Of a stretch of DNA of 64,000 nt, positions 44,274 through 52,340 are shown piece after piece (position 1 is the stretch's first letter; every line of letters begins with the position of its first letter). Under the pieces are notes generated by a model, which was not told the origin of the DNA, made no database searches, and saw nothing but the letters and a program-made list of their open reading frames with translations. The DNA lies in the NCBI RefSeq assembly GCF_018130955.1, contig NZ_JAFCJM010000032.1, positions 25,776-89,775 of the forward strand. The letters run 5' to 3'. The DNA is from Bradyrhizobium liaoningense. Its GTDB lineage: Bacteria; Pseudomonadota; Alphaproteobacteria; Rhizobiales; Xanthobacteraceae. The position numbers and the translations under genes were made by a program.

Positions 44274-45524
44274 ATGAGCTTTGCCAACCACCTGCCCACG
44301 CGACGCGAGATGCTGATCGGCTCGGGCGCGCTGTTCGCCTGGACGCAGATGCCGAAGATTGCGCGCGCGGAAGGGCGCGATCCGCGCCTGCTCGTCATCA
44401 TCCTCCGCGGCGCGCTCGACGGGCTCGGCGCGGTCGCCCCTGTCGGCGACCCCGACTGGATCGGTCTGCGCGGCGAGAGCGCGCTGCTGCTCGACGGCAA
44501 GACGCCCGCACTGCCGCTCGATTCCTTCTTCGCGCTCAACCCGGCGATGCCGAATCTTTATCGGCTCTACAAGAAGCAGCAGGCCCTCGTCGTCCATGGC
44601 ACGGCGACGCCGTATCGCGAGCGCTCGCATTTCGACGGCCAGGACGTGCTCGAAAGCGGTATCGCAAAACCCGGCGCGGTCAGCACGGGCTGGCTCAATC
44701 GCGCGCTGGTCGCGATGGAATCGGGCGGTCGCGTCGATCCCGCCGGCAGCCGCGTGCTCGGCGTCGGCGCCGTCACGCCGCTCGTGGTGCGCGGTGCTGC
44801 GCCCGTGATGTCATGGGTACCGCAAAAGCTGCTGCCGGCGAGCGCCGATACGCAAAACCGTCTGCTCGATCTCTATCAGCACACTGATCCAAAACTCGCA
44901 ATCGTGCTTCAGGCGCGGATGCGTCTGGCCGCGCTCGGCGGGCTACCTGGGATGAGCGATCCGATGTCGGAGGATCCGACCTTCGCGCCGCCAGGCATTG
45001 CGCGCGTGCGCGCCTATTTCGCGGAAGCCGCCGGCACAGCCGCGCGCTACCTCGCCCGGCCCGACGGCCCGCGCGTCGGCGCGATGGGATTTGTCGGATG
45101 GGACACCCACATCGCCGAGGGCGCGATCACGGGTCAGCTCGCCAACCTCCTGGGCGCGCTCGACGGCGCGTTCGCGGCGGTCGAGACCAATATGGGCGAA
45201 GCGTGGAACGAGACGGTCGTCGCCGTCGTCACCGAGTTCGGACGCACCGCGCGGATCAACGGCACCAACGGCACGGACCACGGCACCGGCACTGTCGCAT
45301 TCCTTGCCGGCGGCGCGCTCAGGGGCGGCCGCGTCGTCGCCGACTGGCCGGGTCTGAAGCCCGCACAGCTCCTGGAGGACCGCGACCTCAAGCCGACGAT
45401 CGATCTGCGCGCGGTGTTGAAGGGGATTTTGAAAGATCATCTGCGCCTCGAGGACGGCGTGCTCGCACGCGCGATCTTCCCCGACAGCGCGGACGTCAAA
45501 CCGATGACCGGCCTCGTCGGATGA
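44274..45524 (+). CDS. DUF1501 family protein, probably Tat-exported
   Basis: A 416-residue protein of the DUF1501 family, related to the sulfatase/alkaline phosphatase fold. The N-terminus LPTRREMLIGSGALFAW has a twin-arginine-like pair before a hydrophobic stretch. LLVIILRGALDGLGAVAPVG is the family signature, and VTEFGRTARINGTNGTDHG is near the metal site. I chose ATG 44274 (a GTG at 44268 also exists) because GAGGAGG precedes it. It pairs with DUF1800; the partners are commonly adjacent in bacteria, but their role is unknown. Confidence 0.9.
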   Translation: MSFANHLPTRREMLIGSGALFAWTQMPKIARAEGRDPRLLVIILRGALDGLGAVAPVGDPDWIGLRGESALLLDGKTPALPLDSFFALNPAMPNLYRLYKKQQALVVHGTATPYRERSHFDGQDVLESGIAKPGAVSTGWLNRALVAMESGGRVDPAGSRVLGVGAVTPLVVRGAAPVMSWVPQKLLPASADTQNRLLDLYQHTDPKLAIVLQARMRLAALGGLPGMSDPMSEDPTFAPPGIARVRAYFAEAAGTAARYLARPDGPRVGAMGFVGWDTHIAEGAITGQLANLLGALDGAFAAVETNMGEAWNETVVAVVTEFGRTARINGTNGTDHGTGTVAFLAGGALRGGRVVADWPGLKPAQLLEDRDLKPTIDLRAVLKGILKDHLRLEDGVLARAIFPDSADVKPMTGLVG

Positions 45525-45544
45525 CGGCTTGAGCGAAAGGCAGC

Positions 45545-45721
45545 TTGAACGGGTTCCTCATGTACATTCCGAGCCAGCGCGAGATCGAATTTTTGCTGAG
45601 CCTGCACCAGCACTGGCGCGTGCTGTACTGGCGCGAGCTCGCGCGTCTTCTCACCGAGACCGCGGTGCGCGAAGTCCAGCGCGAAGCGCATGCCGCCTTC
45701 TGGCGGGAGTCGACGGGTTGA
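45545..45721 (+). CDS. Small hypothetical protein (58 residues)
   Basis: A short frame from TTG at 45545 (ATG at 45560 also possible) to a stop at 45721. The protein has a regular helical pattern: PSQREIEFLLSLHQHWRVLY then REAHAAFWRE. GAAAGGCAG precedes the TTG. It follows the DUF1501 gene by 20 bases and may belong to that operon. I do not recognise a family. Confidence 0.45.
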   Translation: MNGFLMYIPSQREIEFLLSLHQHWRVLYWRELARLLTETAVREVQREAHAAFWRESTG

Positions 45722-45875
45722 TCGGCCGGATGCGTCCCGAATCCGGACACGTCCGACTGTGGTTGAATCGCAACATTCCCAGCGAAATCGCGCCGGCCGC
45801 AGCCCGGCTTTTTTTCCGACAAGGTTCTGCCCTCATTCCCCGTCGGACTAGGCCGATCGGATGGGGGCGTACACC

Positions 45876-46373
45876 ATGTCTCGCTTCGAACGGTTTTCCC
45901 GGCTTCTCCTGGTCGCAATCGGTGCTGCGTCGCTCGCCGCCTGCGCGCAATCGCCGGTCTCCCGGCAAAGGGCCGATCTGGGCGTGAGCCGGCAGGCTAC
46001 GGTGGAGCGTCGGCACCAGACGCGATCGGTTGCCAGCCTGCACACGCGAGCCCGGCATCACACAGCCAGGTATGACGCCACGGGGGCACAAGCCGCCTCA
46101 CATGGTGTTGCCAGCTTCTACTCCTATGACACGGAGACCGCGAGCGGCGAAAAGTTCGACAAGAACGAATTGACCGCCGCGCATCCGACCCTGCCGTTCG
46201 GCACGCGGCTGCGCGTCACCAACGTCTCCACCGGCCGCGCCGTGACGGTCCGCGTCAACGATCGCGGGCCCTATGTCCGAGGACGGGTCGTCGACGTCTC
46301 CTATTCGGCCGCAGAGGCGCTCGGCATGGTCAATCAGGGCGTTGCCAATGTCAGGCTCGACGTCGTGCAATAG
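45876..46373 (+). CDS. rlpA: RlpA-like septal ring lipoprotein (long form)
   Basis: A 165-residue protein with a lipoprotein signal: the lipobox is SLAAC, with the modified Cys about 23 residues in. A basic, low-complexity linker follows. A double-psi beta-barrel domain (GVASFYSYDTETASGEKF) then carries VRVNDRGPYVRGRVVDVSYSAAEALGM. RlpA proteins bind denuded peptidoglycan or cut glycan strands. There is no SPOR domain. The start could also be ATG 45861. A second, shorter RlpA-like gene is at 60852. Confidence 0.9.
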   Translation: MSRFERFSRLLLVAIGAASLAACAQSPVSRQRADLGVSRQATVERRHQTRSVASLHTRARHHTARYDATGAQAASHGVASFYSYDTETASGEKFDKNELTAAHPTLPFGTRLRVTNVSTGRAVTVRVNDRGPYVRGRVVDVSYSAAEALGMVNQGVANVRLDVVQ

Positions 46374-46453
46374 CCTGCGCAACGTTTAACCGGCTGTTAG
46401 TCAACCCTGCCTCACCATGGGGATCAGACAAATCGAGGCTTTGGGGAGGACGC

Positions 46454-46609
46454 GTGAACACGATCCAGCATCTTGAGGAGCAGGCCGCGCGTGCCGAGCG
46501 GCTGGCGAAGCGGATCACGGACACGCCAACAGTCGAAAAGCTCCTATCCTTCGCGGGCGAGCGTCGCCGCGAAATCGAGGCGATTGCGGGAAAGCGCCGC
46601 AAGGCCTGA
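46454..46609 (+). CDS. Small hypothetical protein (51 residues)
   Basis: Starts at GTG 46454 with a strong ribosome site, GGGAGGA, 6 bases upstream. The protein (NTIQHLEEQAARAERLAKRI, then a basic helix ending GKRRKA) is charged and helical. No family recognised. The ribosome site and clean end make it more likely real than a chance frame. Confidence 0.6.
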   Translation: MNTIQHLEEQAARAERLAKRITDTPTVEKLLSFAGERRREIEAIAGKRRKA

Positions 46610-46696
46610 TCGTTTCCTCTCAATCCATTGGAATAAGTGTGTTCGAGCCGCCCGCACGGACCTTCTGTTGTCCTCCGAGACGGCGGCCCCGCGCGA

Positions 46697-47059
46697 TCAG
46701 CGCGCAACCAGGTGACTGCGCGATCCCGCACAGGACGAGGTCGGGTCGGTCCGGCCGGTATGATCGTCGACGAAGTCCATGAGATGGTCGGGCAGGGCGG
46801 TGCCGTCGATGTCGCAGCGGGACTGGATTTCGGCGGCGACGTCGGCGGAGATGTCCTTGACCCAATGCTCCAGCGTGTTGAAGGCGAAGACTTGCACGGG
46901 ATCGCTGAAGCATCCGGCAACCAGCTCGTGGATGACGGTCTCAAGATCCGGGTGCTCGATACGGACGTCCCGGGGACCGCTGACCCGGTCCACCACCACG
47001 AAGATGGTCTCGTCCGCTCCGTAGGGAACGTTCAGGGATGACAAACTGGCTTCTAGCAT
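46697..47059 (-). CDS. Hypothetical protein (120 residues)
   Basis: A 120-residue frame with mixed hydrophobic/acidic composition and no low-complexity bias: SLNVPYGADETIFVVVDRVS, then LETVIHELVAGCFSDPVQV and HLMDFVDDHTGR. No domain recognised. GAGAGCC lies a few bases upstream of the ATG. The opposite-strand frames are less protein-like. Confidence 0.55.
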   Translation of the reverse strand: MLEASLSSLNVPYGADETIFVVVDRVSGPRDVRIEHPDLETVIHELVAGCFSDPVQVFAFNTLEHWVKDISADVAAEIQSRCDIDGTALPDHLMDFVDDHTGRTDPTSSCAGSRSHLVAR

Positions 47060-47163
47060 TTCAGGCTCTCGCCTCGGCTCTGATCCCTGACAACGGGAAG
47101 AAGCGGACGATGGTTCCTGAGGGAGGCGGCATCCGAAAGTCGTAAGAAGCCTCCGAGGCGCGC

Positions 47164-47427
47164 TCAGAGAAACTCGCGCAATCGCGACAGCTCGACGATG
47201 TGTTCGGGCGAGAGGATTTCGGTCACCAGTGGCGGTTGCGGCGCAGTGTGGATCTCATAGAGATGGCGGGTCGGATTGGGCTTTTGCATCAAAGCGGTGA
47301 TGCACTGATCGAGCGTCGCCTCAAGTACGAGGTAGGCAGTCCGGTCTTCCCGGCGCCGGTTTCCAAGCGAAGGCCATTTGTGCAGGGTGGCGTGCGCATC
47401 GAAGTTCACTTTTGAGGCCGCCGCCAT
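47164..47427 (-). CDS. Hypothetical protein (87 residues)
   Basis: An 87-residue protein: HATLHKWPSLGNRRREDRTA, then LVLEATLDQCITALMQKPNP and ending LSPEHIVELSRLREFL. The composition is normal for a soluble protein and no family is recognised. It lies 104 bases upstream of the 120-residue hypothetical gene on the same strand, so the two may be cotranscribed. Confidence 0.6.
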   Translation of the reverse strand: MAAASKVNFDAHATLHKWPSLGNRRREDRTAYLVLEATLDQCITALMQKPNPTRHLYEIHTAPQPPLVTEILSPEHIVELSRLREFL

Positions 47428-47616
47428 CGCCTCGCCTCAAGCAAAAAGAACCCCCGCACGCGGGTCCGCGTGCCGAGGGCCACACCTATCGCTGCATCTC
47501 AATGCCACGAGCAAATAATGCGGCCGCGCAACGTTAGTTCCAGGGCGACGACGGATTTCTTGAGGCGAACGCATTGCGGGCCCGGCGGTGATGTCCAGGC
47601 CCGCATCTGGCATGCT

Positions 47617-50301
47617 CTAACTCGCGGCGGCCGCGATCTTGCCCGGCACAGTCTGCCCCCGGCCATTTTCGTCGCCCTGACGCATCTCCGGCGGAAGGCC
47701 GGCAAAGCGGCGCAGCGCTTCGGCCATCTGGATGCGGCCAGGCACACCCGTAATCACCACGTCGACCATGGCGAAGGACGAGTGGAAGTGGCCGCGCGCC
47801 TTGAGCTGCTCGACCGGAACGCCGGCGGCCGCCATCGCGTCGCCATACGCGATGCCTTCGTCACGCAATGGATCGAACTCGCAGGTCACCACGAGGGCCG
47901 GCGGCAGGCCCTTGAGCTGGCCGCGGATCGGCGAGACGCGCGGATCGGTCCGCTGGCTGGGCGCGCAGTACATGTCCCAGAACCAGAACATCAGCGAGCG
48001 CGTCAGGAAGTAGCCCGTTGCGTTTTCATTGTAGGACGGACGGTCGAACGAGCAGTCGGTGACCGGACAGACCAGAAGCTGGCCCGCGATCTGTGGTCCC
48101 CCGCGGTCGCGCGCGAGCTGGCAGGTCACGGCCGCAATGTTGCCGCCAGCACTCCAGCCCGCAACCAGCACCGGTCCCGGCTTGCCGCCGAGCTCGACCG
48201 CGTGCTCGGCGATCCAGCGCAGCGCGGCATAGCCGTCCTCGGCCGCCGTCGGGAAGCGATGCTCGGGTGCGTGGCGATAGCCGACGCTGACGAACATCAT
48301 GCCGGTCCGCCGCACCATGTCGCGGCAGAACGGCTCGTCGGACTGCTCATCGCCGAGCACCCAGCCGCCGCCATGGAAGTAGACCACGACCGGATGCGGC
48401 CCCGGCGTCGCCGGCTTGTAGACCCGATAGGGCAGCGGACCATTGGTACCCGGCAGCGTGCCGTCGACGATCTTGCCGATCGGCCGTCCCGCGGGACGGC
48501 CCTTGTTGAACTCGTTGACGAAGGCGCACGCGCCCTGCGCCCCCATCGATTCGATCGGCGGCAGGTTCAGCGTCGCGAGCAGGTTCAACACCAGCCGCAC
48601 GTCCGGCTGCAGGCGCACGACCTCACCGTCATTGCACTGCGCCGCGCCGTTCGGGCCGGTGAGCTTGAAGCCGAGCATGCCGCCCTTCACGACCTCGTCA
48701 CAGATGCTGCGATAGGGGCCGACGCCGCCGCAATAGGGCATCACGCCCTGCGCCTTGCCGGGCACGTTGGCGCCCGTGTACCAGGTGTTGGCGAGCCGGT
48801 GCAGCGTCAGCATCGAACAGTCGGCCATGTGCTGCGCCCAGCCGGCCTGCGCCTTGTCGGTGGCTTCCATCGTGGTGAAGCCCGTGTCGCGTAGCGCGGC
48901 GAGCCGGTCGACGACCCAGTCGGCATGCTGCTCGATCGACACCGCCATGTTCGACAGCACCGAGGGGCTTCCCGGTCCCGTGATCATGAAGAAGTTGGGG
49001 AAGCCGGCGACGGTGAGACCGAGATAGCTCTGCGGTCCCTGCGCCCAGACTTCGGACAGCGACTTGCCGCCGCGGCCGGTGATGGGATGAACGGCCCTGA
49101 TCGCGCCGGTCATGGCATCGAAGCCGGTCGCGAACACGACCACGTCCACGTCGAAGCTGCGCTTGTCGGTGGTGATGCCGGTGGCGGTGATCGCCTTGAT
49201 CGGCTCCTGCCGCAGATTCACCAGTGTGACGTTCGGCCGGTTGAAGGTCGCGTAGTAGTTGGTGTCGAGGCAGGGGCGCTTGGCACCGAACGGATGATCG
49301 TGCGGGGTCAGCGCCGCCGCGGTCTCCGGATCCTTCACCGTCGCGCGGATCTTCTCGCGGATCAGGTCCGAGAGCAGATTGTTGCCGTCGACGTCCACGC
49401 CTTGGTCGGCCCAGAGCTGGGTGAGGATGTAGACGAGATCGCCCTTGCCCCAAGCGTCCTCGAAGCGTGCGCGGCGTTCCGCATCGCTCAATTGCCAGCT
49501 CACGGCCATCTGCTGCGGATAGGGCACGCCGGTCATCGACAAGCGTGCCTGTTCGCGATAGGCGGCGCGATCGCCCTGCAACAGGCCGAGACGGTCGGCG
49601 GGTGCCGGACCGTTATGCGCGGGCAGCGCAAAATTCGGCGTGCGCTGGAACACGGTCAGTTGCGCGGCCTGCTCGGCGATCAGCGGGATCGACTGGATGC
49701 CTGACGAACCCGTGCCGATCACGGCAACGCGCTTGCCGGCGAGATTGACGCCCTCATGCGGCCAGCGACCGGTGAAATAGACCTCGCCCTTGAAATCCTT
49801 GACGCCGTCGATCTCCGGCGGTTTTGGCGAGGAGAGGCAACCGGTGGCCATGATGTAGTGACGGCACGAGACGGCCGGGCCGTTGCTGGTCGTGATCAGC
49901 CAGCGTTCTGCGGCGTCGTCCCATGTCGCTTCCTTGACCTTGGTCTTGAAGCGGATGTCGCGCCTGAGATCATAGCGGTCGGCGACGAAGCCGAGATAGC
50001 GCAGGATCTCCGGCTGGGTCGCGTATTTCTCCGACCAAGTCCATGCCTTCTCGAGTTCGGGATCGAATGTGTAGCTGTAGTCGATGGTCTGGATGTCGCA
50101 ACGCGCGCCGGGGTAGCGATTCCAGTACCAGGTACCGCCGACGTCGTCGGCCTCCTCCAGCGCGACCGCGCTCAGGCCTGCCTTGCGCAGGCGATGCAGC
50201 AGGTAGAGCCCGGCAAATCCGGCGCCGACCACGGCGACATCGATTTGTTGAAGTTTGCCACTCGTGTCCGAAGCACGTGCTGCGACCATTGCCTCTGGCA
50301 T
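47617..50301 (-). CDS. Baeyer-Villiger monooxygenase fused to an HSL-type esterase
   Basis: An 894-residue two-enzyme fusion. Residues 1 to about 540 are a flavin monooxygenase: FAD loop VAVVGAGFAGLYLLHRLRKAG, the Baeyer-Villiger fingerprint FTGRWPHEG (about residue 178), and an NADPH loop VAVIGTGSSGIQSIP. Residues about 600-894 are an alpha/beta hydrolase of the hormone-sensitive lipase type: oxyanion motif HGGGW from His643, nucleophile Ser717 in GWSAGGN, then an acid in FDPLRDEG and a histidine in GHFHSSFAMVD. The first half would turn a ketone into an ester and the second would cut it to acid plus alcohol. I chose ATG 50301 because GGAGGAA precedes it. The substrate is unknown. Confidence 0.92.
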   Translation of the reverse strand: MPEAMVAARASDTSGKLQQIDVAVVGAGFAGLYLLHRLRKAGLSAVALEEADDVGGTWYWNRYPGARCDIQTIDYSYTFDPELEKAWTWSEKYATQPEILRYLGFVADRYDLRRDIRFKTKVKEATWDDAAERWLITTSNGPAVSCRHYIMATGCLSSPKPPEIDGVKDFKGEVYFTGRWPHEGVNLAGKRVAVIGTGSSGIQSIPLIAEQAAQLTVFQRTPNFALPAHNGPAPADRLGLLQGDRAAYREQARLSMTGVPYPQQMAVSWQLSDAERRARFEDAWGKGDLVYILTQLWADQGVDVDGNNLLSDLIREKIRATVKDPETAAALTPHDHPFGAKRPCLDTNYYATFNRPNVTLVNLRQEPIKAITATGITTDKRSFDVDVVVFATGFDAMTGAIRAVHPITGRGGKSLSEVWAQGPQSYLGLTVAGFPNFFMITGPGSPSVLSNMAVSIEQHADWVVDRLAALRDTGFTTMEATDKAQAGWAQHMADCSMLTLHRLANTWYTGANVPGKAQGVMPYCGGVGPYRSICDEVVKGGMLGFKLTGPNGAAQCNDGEVVRLQPDVRLVLNLLATLNLPPIESMGAQGACAFVNEFNKGRPAGRPIGKIVDGTLPGTNGPLPYRVYKPATPGPHPVVVYFHGGGWVLGDEQSDEPFCRDMVRRTGMMFVSVGYRHAPEHRFPTAAEDGYAALRWIAEHAVELGGKPGPVLVAGWSAGGNIAAVTCQLARDRGGPQIAGQLLVCPVTDCSFDRPSYNENATGYFLTRSLMFWFWDMYCAPSQRTDPRVSPIRGQLKGLPPALVVTCEFDPLRDEGIAYGDAMAAAGVPVEQLKARGHFHSSFAMVDVVITGVPGRIQMAEALRRFAGLPPEMRQGDENGRGQTVPGKIAAAAS

Positions 50302-50560
50302 GCCATTCCTCCCGTGCGCTTTGTTTTGCGGGAGGCTATCGCCGCATATGGAGTTTGTCATCAGGACAAATTCAATCCCCGGTAGTTGTGTTTACACGTC
50401 ACGCGAATTTGGCGCCGATGCGGGCGTCGCGACGCACAATGCGAAGGGCGCTTGGTTTTTTCGGGATAATCAAGCACGATTGTTCCGTGTATGTTGGTTC
50501 CCGCCGAGGCTGGCCGGTCTAGCGTCAGATAATAAACTTGGGTGTCAGACAAGAAACGTC

Positions 50561-50776
50561 ATGAACGAGTTGAGCGAGCGAACGAAAGCCAACATGGACG
50601 TAGTGCTGGAAGAAACATGTCGCCAATTGCCGCATGGTGGCGACCACGACAGCCGCAGGTTCATTGCCGAGCGTTTGATCGAGGCAGCCAGAGCCGGCCA
50701 CTCTACGCTCGGCGAACTCGGCATCGTTGCACGGCACGCGCTGGCGACACTGACCGGCAAGGACCATCAGGCGTGA
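50561..50776 (+). CDS. Small hypothetical protein (71 residues)
   Basis: A 71-residue protein, NELSERTKANMDVVLEETCR, with a helical RRFIAERLIEAARAG segment and a later LGELGIVARHAL. It is acidic at the N-terminus and contains no membrane segment. Family not recognised. The coding frame is more protein-like than the opposite strand. Confidence 0.6.
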   Translation: MNELSERTKANMDVVLEETCRQLPHGGDHDSRRFIAERLIEAARAGHSTLGELGIVARHALATLTGKDHQA

Positions 50777-50824
50777 GCGAACCGGGGAGCCCGGACCCGT
50801 CTGCGAACCCGGGCTCTCTCTGCC

Positions 50825-52060
50825 TCAACCGTTCTTGACCCCGCGAGCGATGATTTCGGTCGCGCGGGCGCGCGTGATCCCGTGTTCGCCGAGCAACTGT
50901 GCCGCAGGACTGCGCGTCTCCGGAAAGATGCCGATCAGCATGTTTGCGCCCGTCACCACCGGACGGCCCAATTCCTGCGCATGGATTTCGGCACGTTGCT
51001 CCGCGCGCTGGAACGCCGCAGTGGGTTTGGCTTCCTCGCCATTCTGCGTGGCGATATTGTTCAGTCCGCGTTCGACATAGGACTTCAGGCTCGTCCGCAA
51101 CCCGTCGAGATCGGCGTTGCAGGATTGCATGACGGCCGAAGCATCGGCGTCGTCGAGCAAGGCCAGTAGCAAATGTTCGAGCGTCGCATATTGCTGCCGC
51201 CGCTCCGTGGCCGAGCCGAGCGCCCGGCGCTTCGTCGCCTCGAGCTCGGGCGACACCGGCCGACCAAAATCCATGAAGCCGTCGACCTGCTTGAGGCGCG
51301 CGACGGGATCGATCGTCGCCAGGAGGCCCTGCTTGTCGGCGATCGGCAGGCGCATGCGCGTCGCAATGATGTCGGCAACGCGCCCGGGGTCGCGGGTCTG
51401 TTCGAGCTGTGGCCAGACTCCGGGAATGCGGATGTCGCGGGCCGCCGCGTAACGCTCGAATCGCTTGACCGCGCGCAGGATCAACTCCGGCGCGTCGGGG
51501 ATCGGTCCTTCGCCGAGATCGCTGACGTCGGCCTGAAAGGCGCCGGTCTCGCCGACGAACCGGTGGATCAGCACGCGCCGGTTCACCTGTGTGAGCACCT
51601 TCAGCGTGCCGTCAGGCATCGGTTCCAGCTCGATCAACTGGGCGACGACGCCGATCGCGTGGATGTCCTCGAAGCCGGGCTCGTCGACGCCAGAGTCCTT
51701 CTGCACGGCCAGCACCACCTCGCGCTGGCGCCCAAAAGCCTGGTCGAGCGCCTGCATGGTCTTCGGACGCCCGACGAACAGCGGATAGGTGGCCGTGGGA
51801 AACGGAACGAGGTCGCGCAACGGAACGGCCGGATAGCTCGTCACGGTCGAGTGCGGCGCTTCTCTTGCCGCCTTTGCCGGCGGCGTCCTGGCGTCGCTCC
51901 GGTCGGCATGGAGCATCGCCGACAACGTATTCCAATCGGCAACGCCGAACATTCTTGACACCAGCTCCAGGCTCTCGCCTTGGCTGATGCTGATCGCCTT
52001 GGTGTGAAGGGAGTCGCGCAGGGTCTGCGCCATAGCCTTGGCATCGCGAAAATCGCGCAT
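50825..52060 (-). CDS. Glyoxalase-like / LON-substrate-binding / Clp-N domain fusion without ATPase
   Basis: A 411-residue protein with three recognition modules. The N-terminal stretch (about 1-55, AKAMAQTLRDSLHTKAISIS then MFGVADWNTLSAML) resembles the small domain found before glyoxalase-superfamily proteins. Residues about 75-270 resemble the LON N-terminal substrate-binding domain (LRDLVPFPTATYPLFVGRPK, then EPGFEDIHAIGVVAQLIELE). The C-terminus (about 285-411) resembles the Clp N-domain double repeat (QQYATLEHLLLALLDDADAS and later VVTGANMLIGIF). There is no Walker motif and no protease domain. It could be an adaptor or decoy for proteases. Confidence 0.82.
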   Translation of the reverse strand: MRDFRDAKAMAQTLRDSLHTKAISISQGESLELVSRMFGVADWNTLSAMLHADRSDARTPPAKAAREAPHSTVTSYPAVPLRDLVPFPTATYPLFVGRPKTMQALDQAFGRQREVVLAVQKDSGVDEPGFEDIHAIGVVAQLIELEPMPDGTLKVLTQVNRRVLIHRFVGETGAFQADVSDLGEGPIPDAPELILRAVKRFERYAAARDIRIPGVWPQLEQTRDPGRVADIIATRMRLPIADKQGLLATIDPVARLKQVDGFMDFGRPVSPELEATKRRALGSATERRQQYATLEHLLLALLDDADASAVMQSCNADLDGLRTSLKSYVERGLNNIATQNGEEAKPTAAFQRAEQRAEIHAQELGRPVVTGANMLIGIFPETRSPAAQLLGEHGITRARATEIIARGVKNG

Positions 52061-52340
52061 CGGTATCCGTCCTCTGCTGTGAGCGAACCAGGCGTGTCAG
52101 GTGGTTGCGTTGCTGACCCGGTCGCTCGGGCAAAGGAAGGCCGATAAAGGCTTCGATACGTTCACCGTCCCGTGGCGGGTGCAACCGGCAGGTCGTATCA
52201 ACCGAGCGGAAAATTGGCGCAAAGACCGTCCGGTGTCAATGTCGTCGCGCAGAGTTTCCGATGGAGGCAGGTGCGGTCGTCTTGCCTCGCCGCACCGCGC
52301 GGACGTAAATTGTTCGGCGACATCCCGCGAGATCCTGCCA

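Noticed and set aside
47470..48894. 474-residue plus-strand frame opposite the esterase half of the fusion
   Set aside because: His/Arg-rich shadow; the minus strand has HGGGW and GWSAGG in frame.
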